5,697 nt of DNA from Phycisphaerales bacterium. GTDB taxonomy: Bacteria > Planctomycetota > Phycisphaerae > Phycisphaerales > SM1A02. The notes beneath the pieces are model-generated. The model was given only the letters and a program-made list of their open reading frames with translations, searched no databases and had not been told where the DNA came from. The translations under genes and the position numbers were made by a program. The stretch spans positions 1 through 5,697 of the forward strand of contig JAGQOI010000112.1 of NCBI GenBank assembly GCA_020427625.1, written 5' to 3'. Positions 1 through 5,256 of this stretch are shown here, one piece after another (position 1 is the stretch's first letter; each line of letters starts with the position of its first letter).

Positions 1-90
1 CGTCGTCACCGCGCCCGACGCCGCCTCGCACAGGGCGAACGCGCCGATGGGATTCGGGATCCACCGGTATCGGAGCGGGGGCGGCGTCAT
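1..90 (-). CDS. N-terminal fragment of an unidentified protein (runs off left edge)
   Basis: An ATG at 88-90 (complement) overlaps the TGA of the upstream membrane-protein gene in an ATGA junction, the usual sign of translational coupling in a bacterial operon. The frame stays open for all 30 codons to the window edge, beginning MTPPPLRYRWIPNPIG and continuing with a mildly hydrophobic stretch (AFALCEAASGAV). The proline/arginine-rich start followed by a hydrophobic run might be the beginning of a membrane-associated protein, but too little is present to assign a family. No separate ribosome binding site is obvious; initiation would depend on ribosomes finishing the upstream gene. That it is a gene at all rests on the overlap and the open frame. 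Confidence 0.5.
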   Translation of the reverse strand, partial: MTPPPLRYRWIPNPIGAFALCEAASGAVTT

Positions 91-686
91 GCGCCGGCAC
101 CGGATCGCGAGCGGCGGCTCAGGACGATGCCGTGCACGCCGTACAGGAGGGCCGCGATGGCGACCGTGATCGACGCGCCGATGACCAGCACGCGCTTGTG
201 CAGACCCAGCATGTCGACGAGCCGATCCGGATGCTTCATGAAGACGACGCGGTCCTGCGCGACCATCGTGTCCGAACCGACGCTCGTGTTCGAGCAGAAG
301 AAGCGGTACGTGCCCGGCACGTCGACGATGAGATTCGAGATCGCGCGTCCCGAGAAGCCGGCGATGTGGAAATCGATCTGCTCCGACTCCGTCGCGATCG
401 GACGACGGTTGCTCGACGCCGGAACGAGCTCGCCGTCCGGATACCGGATCGTGAGCGACACCTGCCCGTCCGGAACCCCATGGGGCGATTGGTAGTAGAC
501 CGTCATCGAACCCTCGGGGAGGTCGACGCTCGTCCAGTCCCGCCCGCCGGTCGGCGAGAACATCGTGCCCGATTCGAGCCACGAGCGCTTGACGAGCTCG
601 CCCGCGCCGATGGTCAGAAGCGTGCCCGTGACCATCGCGATCAGGGCGAGGATGTTCCAGATCGTGATGGGCTTGCGACGTGCGAT
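87..686 (-). CDS. Two-helix membrane protein with an extracytoplasmic beta-rich domain, probable ATC start
   Basis: I do not recognise the family. From an ATC at 684-686 the protein is 199 residues. It has a basic N-terminus (MARRKP), a first hydrophobic helix at about 7-29, a beta-strand-like polar domain at about 45-150, a second hydrophobic helix at about 166-189 (VLVIGASITVAIAALLYG), and a short basic tail (SRRSRSGAGA). The predicted topology puts the central domain outside the cytoplasm and the basic tail inside. The first in-frame ATG (633-635) would give 182 residues but would cut through the first helix, lose the positive N-terminus, and has no ribosome binding site. The ATC has AAGGAG six bases upstream. 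No in-frame ATG, GTG or TTG lies between the two; one CTG does. The central domain holds a single cysteine in GTYRFFCSN (Cys131), with a resemblance to GOLD/p24-type beta-sandwiches that is only suggestive. It lies 27 bases after the EEP-domain gene and overlaps the next gene by ATGA, so the three are likely co-transcribed. That the gene is real is well supported; the exact start and the function are not. Confidence 0.72.
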   Translation of the reverse strand: MARRKPITIWNILALIAMVTGTLLTIGAGELVKRSWLESGTMFSPTGGRDWTSVDLPEGSMTVYYQSPHGVPDGQVSLTIRYPDGELVPASSNRRPIATESEQIDFHIAGFSGRAISNLIVDVPGTYRFFCSNTSVGSDTMVAQDRVVFMKHPDRLVDMLGLHKRVLVIGASITVAIAALLYGVHGIVLSRRSRSGAGA

Positions 687-692
687 GACGAA

Positions 693-698
693 CTCCTT
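693..698 (-). promoter_or_regulatory. Ribosome binding site AAGGAG that points to a non-ATG start
   Basis: Read on the minus strand, AAGGAG is followed by six bases and then ATC at 686-684. It sits in the 27-base gap after the TGA of the EEP gene. No ATG, GTG or TTG lies at a usable distance downstream in the reading frame of the membrane protein, so this site is the main evidence for initiation at ATC. Confidence 0.55.
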
Positions 699-713
699 GG
701 AGACGAGAACGAC

Positions 714-2204
714 TCAGTCGTTCGGGGGACCCGACACCCACGCGAGGTCGAGGACGACCGGCAGGTGATCCGAGGCGTCGCGGGTCGCGGTCGCGGCCAA
801 ACCGCTTGACGACAGGCACGCGGGCGACAGGTCCGCGGCATCGAACACGAACGCGCCCGCCACCCGCATGGTCGCGTCGGAGTAGGCCAGGTAGTCGAGG
901 CGGCCGGCGATGAACGAGGCGCCGCGACGACCCCACGTCGCGCTCGAGACGCCGTCGAGTTGGAACGGTTCGGCGATCTCCAGATCCGTCCCGTCCGCGT
1001 CGATCCCGCCCACGAGGCGTTCGAGCGGAATCGCCGTCCCGACGAGGTTCAGGTCGCCGCCGATGACGACGCCTCGACGCAACGCCGCCGGTAACGCCGC
1101 GACGGCGTCACGGATGAGCGACGCTTCACGGATCCGGGTCTCGTCCTCGCGGCTGCCGATCTGGCCGCAGCACTTCAGATGGCTCGAGACGAGCAGAACC
1201 GGACGTCCCGCGTACATGATCGATGCCGCCGCCGTGCGCACGTCGGTACCGGAACGCTTCGGATCGGCGACGACGCGCATGGAGGCGGGAACGGTGAGAG
1301 CGGTGCGGCTGGCGATGGCCGATCGCAGGTTGCCGCCGCCCTCGCCGATCACGACATGCCAGGCGCCCGCGTCGGGAGTGATCGCGCTGACGATGCTGCG
1401 GAGACGGTCGGCGCCCTCGCTGTCGCGGAGTTCCTGGATGAGGATGACGTCGGGATCGAGCGCGCGAAGCACGCCGAGGAACGCCTGCGGCCGCTCGGTC
1501 AGCGCGCCGAGTTCGACGTTCCACGACACGACGCGCAGGACGTCCGGCGCGGATCGAGCGAGAGGACTCGTCGTCGCCTCGACAGGGGGAGGCGGAGGCG
1601 CGAGCTCGGGCAGCGCGATCGACATGATGTCGGTCTCATCCGTCACGGTGCCGTTGCGGGCGTGGTGGATCAGTTTCGCGCGGCACGCCGCGCCGGCGAA
1701 CGGACGGACGGGACCGGCCAGCGCGACGTCGCGTCGGAGGCGCAGTTCGAAGACGGGTCCTGCGGTGGTCGGTGCCATGACGGCGTCGAGGGCGTACACG
1801 GTGCCGTCGCTGAAGCCGCGGGCGTTGGCGACGCGAAGGCGCGTGCCCATGCCTCGTTCAGCGTCGCGGCGACTCGGCGGGGACCAGTCGATGATGAAGT
1901 CGACGCCCGTCAGCCCGTCGCTGGTCAGGCCCGTTTCGGGATCGCCGTCGGCATCGACGACGAGCGACAGCATGCCCGCCAGGCGCTGGACGTTGAGGGT
2001 CCGTCCGATGTCGGCCTGGAGGTAGACGGCCTGGCCGTCGGCGTGCCACCGGATCGTGCCGAGATCGACCTCGCCGTCGGGCGCATCTCCGGCGTCGTCC
2101 ACGGCGACGGGGACGTCATCCCAGTCGGTGAACGTCCCGTCGATGCGGATCATCGGATCGGAGATCGAGAGCGTGACGGCGAGCGAGGCAGCGAGGGCGA
2201 GCAT
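714..2204 (-). CDS. Exported protein with CBM9/DOMON-like domain fused to an endonuclease/exonuclease/phosphatase domain
   Basis: The predicted protein has 496 residues. Residues 1-15 form a short hydrophobic leader (MLALAASLAVTLSIS), a weak signal-peptide candidate because its n-region lacks positive charge. Residues 18-200 resemble CBM9/DOMON-like beta-sandwiches, with RIDGTFTDWDD near 20-30, AVYLQADI near 59-66 and VVDADGDPETG near 82-92. A proline-rich linker (APPPPPVEA, about 202-210) leads to an EEP-fold catalytic domain at about 222-490. Its signature motifs are present: VVSWNVE (225-231), IQELR with the metal-binding Glu258, SSHLK (340-344), GGDLNLVG (382-389), GRLDYLAYSD (434-443) and the terminal SDHLP (478-482) with the catalytic His. 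The family hydrolyses phosphodiester or phosphomonoester bonds in DNA, RNA, phosphoinositides or sphingolipids using a divalent metal; the substrate here cannot be read from sequence. The chosen ATG has GGAG (2211-2214) six bases upstream. Further upstream the frame remains open across glyA's 5' end, which I treat as antisense shadow. It heads a leftward cluster with the small membrane protein. Confidence 0.9.
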   Translation of the reverse strand: MLALAASLAVTLSISDPMIRIDGTFTDWDDVPVAVDDAGDAPDGEVDLGTIRWHADGQAVYLQADIGRTLNVQRLAGMLSLVVDADGDPETGLTSDGLTGVDFIIDWSPPSRRDAERGMGTRLRVANARGFSDGTVYALDAVMAPTTAGPVFELRLRRDVALAGPVRPFAGAACRAKLIHHARNGTVTDETDIMSIALPELAPPPPPVEATTSPLARSAPDVLRVVSWNVELGALTERPQAFLGVLRALDPDVILIQELRDSEGADRLRSIVSAITPDAGAWHVVIGEGGGNLRSAIASRTALTVPASMRVVADPKRSGTDVRTAAASIMYAGRPVLLVSSHLKCCGQIGSREDETRIREASLIRDAVAALPAALRRGVVIGGDLNLVGTAIPLERLVGGIDADGTDLEIAEPFQLDGVSSATWGRRGASFIAGRLDYLAYSDATMRVAGAFVFDAADLSPACLSSSGLAATATRDASDHLPVVLDLAWVSGPPND

Positions 2205-2227
2205 GGTGGACTCCGGGGACGGTGTCC

Positions 2228-2233
2228 ATTCTA
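2228..2233 (-). promoter_or_regulatory. Possible -10 element (TAGAAT) for the EEP-domain gene
   Basis: On the minus strand TAGAAT matches the sigma70 -10 consensus at five of six positions and ends 23 bases before the ATG. It stands out in very GC-rich surroundings. The hexamer 17 bases further upstream (TTCCAC) is a poor -35. Transcription would begin around 2221, leaving a leader of roughly 17 bases that includes the GGAG site. No comparable promoter could be picked out for glyA on the opposite strand of the same 118-base region. Confidence 0.35.
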
Positions 2234-2322
2234 TGGGTCCGGGCCGATCGGTGGAACGTGGGCGCGTTGTCGCCGCCCCGACCGGCCCCGGCTGCCTTGC
2301 CGGAGCGTCCCGACTTCGTACC

Positions 2323-3639
2323 ATGACGAACATGACGAGCACCTCCACCGAACCGGTCGTTCCCGCGGCACTCGATGCCATTTCCCGCGACGTGCTCGGC
2401 CTGCTCAGGCGGGTCGACCCCGAGGCGGCGACCATCCTCGCCCGCGAGGCGGATCGGCAGGCGACGACGCTGGAACTCATCGCCTCCGAGAACCACGTGA
2501 GCCCGGCGGTCATGCACGCCATGGGGACGTGGATGACGAACAAGTACGCCGAGGGCTATCCCGGCAAGCGGTACTACGGCGGGTGCGTTCATCATGACGC
2601 CATCGAAAACCTCGCCCGGGACCGTGCGAAGAAGCTCTTCAAGTGCGGGTATGCGAACGTCCAGGCGCATTGCGGCGCGAACGCGAACATCGCGGCGTTC
2701 ATGGCGCTGTGCGATCCCGGCGACACCGTCCTGTCGCTGCCGATCAAGTCCGGCGGGCACCTGAGCCACGGACTCAAACCGAACTTCTCCGGCACCTTCT
2801 ACACGATCGTCGACTACGACCTCGACCCCGAGTCCGAGCGCATCGACTACGACGAGGTCGAGCGCATCGCCCGGGAGTGCCGCCCGAAGATGATCATCTG
2901 CGGCTATTCGGCGTACCCGCGGACCATCGACTTCGCGCGGTTCCGCGCGATCGCCGACGGCGTCGGCGCGTTCCTCCTCGCCGACATCGCTCACATCGCG
3001 GGACTCGTCGCGACCGGCGCGCATCCGTCGCCGTTCCCGCATGCCCACGTCGTGACGACGACCACCCACAAGACGCTGCGCGGGCCGCGAGGCGGACTCA
3101 TTCTGTCCGACACCGAGGACATCGCGAAGAAGGTCGATCGCAAGGTCTTCCCGGGAAGCCAGGGCGGGCCGTTCATGCACATCATCGCGGCGAAGGCGGT
3201 CGCGTTCGGCGAAGCGCTCCGACCCGAGTTCACGACGTACGCGAAGAACGTCGTCGCGAACGCCGCCGCCCTGGCCGATGCGCTCGTCGCCCGCGGGTAC
3301 CGACTCTGCACGGGCGGGACGGACAACCACCTCATGCTCGTCGATCTCCGGCAGCGCGACGCGGACCTCACCGGCGCCGACGCCGAGCGCTGGCTCGAGG
3401 AGGCCGGGATCATCGTGAACAAGAACGGCATTCCGAACGACCCGCGGCCGCCGATGGTCACGAGCGGGCTGCGCCTCGGGACGCCGGCGCTCACGACGCG
3501 CGGCATGGGGACCGCCGAGATGACGCAGGTCGCCGATCTGCTCGACCGCGTGATGGCCGGTCGGGGCGATGCGACGATCGCGGCGGCGGTTCGGGCGGAC
3601 GTCCGAACGCTCTGTGCCGCGTTTCCGCTCCCGCACTGA
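2323..3639 (+). CDS. glyA: Serine hydroxymethyltransferase
   Basis: This 438-residue cytosolic PLP enzyme interconverts serine and tetrahydrofolate with glycine and 5,10-methylenetetrahydrofolate (EC 2.1.2.1), the main source of one-carbon units. The family signatures are intact: ELIASEN (51-57), NKYAEGYPGKRYYGGC (73-88), the PLP-ring Asp221 and His224 in LLADIAHIAGL, and the Schiff-base Lys250 in VVTTTTHKTLRGPRGG (243-258). Further signatures are VFPGSQGGP (275-283), VNKNGIPNDP (365-374) and the carboxylate-binding Arg384 in SGLRLGTPA. The length is close to the usual 410-430 plus an N-terminal extension of some 20 residues. The phosphate-binding loop reads VQAHCGANAN (113-122), where E. coli GlyA, from memory, has VQPHSGSQAN. 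I chose ATG 2323; a second in-frame ATG at 2332 is an alternative, and neither has a strong ribosome binding site. The reading frame is open upstream as far as 2056, but that part is antisense to the EEP gene and not protein-like. The next gene follows after 42 bases on the same strand. Confidence 0.97.
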   Translation: MTNMTSTSTEPVVPAALDAISRDVLGLLRRVDPEAATILAREADRQATTLELIASENHVSPAVMHAMGTWMTNKYAEGYPGKRYYGGCVHHDAIENLARDRAKKLFKCGYANVQAHCGANANIAAFMALCDPGDTVLSLPIKSGGHLSHGLKPNFSGTFYTIVDYDLDPESERIDYDEVERIARECRPKMIICGYSAYPRTIDFARFRAIADGVGAFLLADIAHIAGLVATGAHPSPFPHAHVVTTTTHKTLRGPRGGLILSDTEDIAKKVDRKVFPGSQGGPFMHIIAAKAVAFGEALRPEFTTYAKNVVANAAALADALVARGYRLCTGGTDNHLMLVDLRQRDADLTGADAERWLEEAGIIVNKNGIPNDPRPPMVTSGLRLGTPALTTRGMGTAEMTQVADLLDRVMAGRGDATIAAAVRADVRTLCAAFPLPH

Positions 3640-3681
3640 CGGGATCGTTCGACCGTCACGTCGGATGTCGAGGAGTGGTTC

Positions 3682-4368
3682 ATGCTGTTGTCGGTCGTGA
3701 TCCCCGTGTACAACGAAGTGGAGACGATCGAAACGCTGCTGGATCGCGTGCGCGCGGTGCCGCTGGAGAAGGAGATCATCCTCGTCGACGATGCGTCGAC
3801 CGATGGCACGCGCGAGGTGTTGCGCCGATTCGAAGGTGAACCCGGGTATCGCGTGCTGCTGCACGAGACGAACCAGGGCAAGGGTGCCGCGCTGCGGACG
3901 GGGTTCGGCGCGGCGACGGGCGACATCATCCTGATCCAGGACGCGGATCTGGAGTACGACCCGCAGGAGTACCCGCGTCTCATCGCGCCGATCGTCGACG
4001 GCCGCGCCGATGTCGTGTACGGATCGCGATTCCTCGGCGGGGAGGGGAATCGGGTGCTGCGGTTCTGGCACGCGGTCGGCAACAAGGTGCTGACGTTCGT
4101 CTCGAACTGCTTCTCGAACCTCTACCTGACCGACATGGAGACCTGCTACAAGGTGTTTCGGCGCGAGGCGATCGAGGGCATCGAGTTGCAGGAGTCGCGG
4201 TTCGGCATCGAGCCGGAGTTGACGGCCAAACTGGCGAAGCGACGACTCCGGTTCTACGAGGTCGGCATCTCGTACAACGGGCGATCGTACGGCGAAGGCA
4301 AGAAGATCGGCTGGCGCGACGGTCTGCGGGCGATCTGGTGCATCGTGCGCTACAACCTCGGCGATTGA
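3682..4368 (+). CDS. Family 2 glycosyltransferase, dolichyl-/polyprenyl-phosphate sugar synthase type
   Basis: This 228-residue GT-A fold glycosyltransferase would transfer a sugar from a nucleotide-activated donor, most likely to a polyprenyl-phosphate lipid at the cytoplasmic face of the membrane. The nucleotide-binding start SVVIPVYNE (4-12) and LVDDASTDGT (34-43) are followed by NQGKGAALRTG (64-74) and the DXD metal site in IQDADLEYDP (85-94, Asp87 and Asp89). Next come VVYGSRF (111-117), DMETCYKVF (151-159) and FGIEPELTAK (174-183). These match the DPM1/DPG-synthase-like branch of GT2. The C-terminus has no transmembrane helices, unlike the longer bacterial members that carry two or four, so it resembles the compact single-domain form. 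The ATG is preceded by GAGGAG (3670-3675) with six bases of spacing. It lies 42 bases after glyA and is probably co-transcribed, with no evident metabolic link. The donor sugar (mannose or glucose) and the acceptor cannot be told from the sequence. Confidence 0.93.
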   Translation: MLLSVVIPVYNEVETIETLLDRVRAVPLEKEIILVDDASTDGTREVLRRFEGEPGYRVLLHETNQGKGAALRTGFGAATGDIILIQDADLEYDPQEYPRLIAPIVDGRADVVYGSRFLGGEGNRVLRFWHAVGNKVLTFVSNCFSNLYLTDMETCYKVFRREAIEGIELQESRFGIEPELTAKLAKRRLRFYEVGISYNGRSYGEGKKIGWRDGLRAIWCIVRYNLGD

Positions 4369-4565
4369 ACGGACGGTCGATCACGCCGCGGCCGCACCGG
4401 GACGCGCGTCGTCGCTGCGTTCCGGATCTCGTCAAACACGCGACGATCTTGGCCGCGATGGGGGGAGGTTCCGTCAAGAGAGCCCCGTCCCGCGGACCAT
4501 CTCCACGGACTCCGTTGCCGCAACTGCGCCTCCCACAGAATCCCGTTCCCGCCGATTCCGTCACC

Positions 4566-4604
4566 CGGAAGCACCACCCGGACGCATCGCCCGAGTGCCT
4601 TCCG
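4566..4604 (-). terminator. Stem-loop in the convergent intergenic region, possible terminator of trmL
   Basis: CGGAAGCAC (4566-4574) pairs with GTGCCTTCCG (4595-4604) with one bulged base, and the inner part can add CGG/CCG. On the minus-strand transcript an alternative inner stem of seven pairs (CACUCGG with CCGGGUG, one G-U) gives an even longer hairpin. It starts about 29 bases beyond the trmL stop codon. There is no U-tract, so it is not a textbook intrinsic terminator. Its position between convergent genes (the glycosyltransferase ends at 4368, trmL at 4634) suits a terminator or 3'-end stabilising structure for either. The rest of the 265-base region shows no convincing gene; its short open frames are arginine-rich and lack ribosome binding sites. 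Confidence 0.4.
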
Positions 4605-4633
4605 TCGCCGGATCGCTGATTCGCGCGTCCGGT

Positions 4634-5134
4634 TCATGGCCCGCCGGATCGGCGCATCGCCAACTGGCGCAGGCCCTCGTAGGCCGCGGCACAGACGACG
4701 GTGGAGAGGTTGAGCGATCGTGCGCGGGGGTCCATGGGCAGGGTGATGCGTTGTCCGGGTCCGTAGGTCTCGTCCACCCAGTCGTGGCACCAGTCGGGGA
4801 CGCCGGCGGTCTCCTGGCCGAAGAGCAGGTAGTCGCCCTGGCGGAACTCGGCCTCCCAGTGCGGGCGGGCGGCCTTGGTGGTGTAGAGCCAGAGTCGTGC
4901 CGGGTGCTCGGCGTCGAGGAAGGCGTCCCACGACTCATGTTCGCGGCAGGCGACGAGGTGCCAGTAGTCGAGTCCGGCGCGCCGCCTCGCCTTCTCCGAC
5001 ATGTCGAAGCCGATGGGGTGGATGACGTGGAGCATGCACCCGGTCGCCGCGGCGGTGCGCCCGATGTTCCCGGTGTTGTTCGGGATCTGCGGGTTGAGCA
5101 GGACGAGATGGAATCGCGGTTCTTCCGCCGTCAC
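4634..5134 (-). CDS. trmL: tRNA (cytidine(34)-2'-O)-methyltransferase, SPOUT family
   Basis: This 166-residue protein is a compact SPOUT (trefoil-knot) methyltransferase of the TrmL/YibK type. It uses S-adenosylmethionine to methylate the ribose of the wobble nucleotide in the two tRNA-Leu isoacceptors (EC 2.1.1.207), working as a dimer. The family motifs are present: LLNPQIPNNTGNIGRT (12-27) with the conserved Asn and Arg26, LHVIHPIGF (35-43), LLFGQETAGVP (103-113), and the knot region LPMDPRARSLNLSTVV (132-147) leading into AAYEGLRQ (150-157). Length and motif spacing are standard for the family. The start is GTG at 5132-5134 with GGAGG (complement of 5143-5147) eight bases upstream; no in-frame ATG is better placed, and the conserved N-terminal strand needs this start. 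It lies 122 bases downstream of the aldo/keto reductase on the same strand and converges with the glycosyltransferase. Confidence 0.95.
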   Translation of the reverse strand: MTAEEPRFHLVLLNPQIPNNTGNIGRTAAATGCMLHVIHPIGFDMSEKARRRAGLDYWHLVACREHESWDAFLDAEHPARLWLYTTKAARPHWEAEFRQGDYLLFGQETAGVPDWCHDWVDETYGPGQRITLPMDPRARSLNLSTVVCAAAYEGLRQLAMRRSGGP

Positions 5135-5256
5135 GTCGGCGTCCTCCGTGTGCGTGCACCCTCCCGCCGGCGCCCACCGATCGGTCGATCATCCGCGCGA
5201 ATCGCCGAGGGGGGGCGATGGCGCGGCTCCTGCGGTTCATCCTGCCGACGGCGCGG
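5135..5256. other. 122-base gap between aldo/keto reductase and trmL
   Basis: This gap holds the trmL ribosome binding site, a 10-base perfect palindrome ACCGATCGGT (5176-5185) about 41 bases upstream of the trmL start, and a small hairpin ATCGCC/GGCGAT (5201-5206 with 5214-5219, seven-base loop). On the transcribed strand the hairpin loop is C-rich and has no U-tract after it, so it is at best a weak terminator for the aldo/keto reductase. No -10/-35 pair is recognisable. Whether trmL is transcribed with the reductase or from its own promoter cannot be decided from the sequence. Confidence 0.3.

Noticed and set aside
2288..2303. Small hairpin CCGGC/GCCGG in the glyA leader, considered as a riboswitch or attenuator
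   Set aside because: It has only five pairs, and the 118-base leader shows none of the conserved cores of glycine, SAM or THF riboswitches that I could recognise.
2056..2322. Extended glyA start at 2056
   Set aside because: This part is antisense to the EEP gene and the intergenic region. SHMT homology begins after ATG 2323, and the resulting length fits the family.
2205..2543. N-terminal extension of the EEP-domain protein upstream of ATG 2204
   Set aside because: The extra residues lie antisense to the 5' end of glyA and across the -10-like box, and they lack protein-like character. ATG 2204 has a GGAG site and gives a hydrophobic leader.
1179..2597. Long plus-strand frame (472 codons) opposite the EEP gene
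   Set aside because: It is Arg/Gly/Asp-rich low-complexity translation, opposite a gene with clear catalytic motifs, and has no ribosome binding site.
2116..4071. A 651-codon open frame on the minus strand opposite glyA and the glycosyltransferase
   Set aside because: It is rich in Arg/Asp/His with no domain-like pattern and mirrors the third-position GC bias of the plus-strand genes; it is an antisense shadow.
4401..4410. Palindrome GACGCGCGTC after the glycosyltransferase gene
   Set aside because: Self-complementary GC-rich decamers are expected often at this composition, and it is not followed by a T-run.
4338..4619. A 93-codon plus-strand frame spanning the convergent intergenic region
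   Set aside because: It starts inside the glycosyltransferase gene in another frame, has no ribosome binding site, and its composition (Pro/Arg-rich) looks like GC-driven noise.
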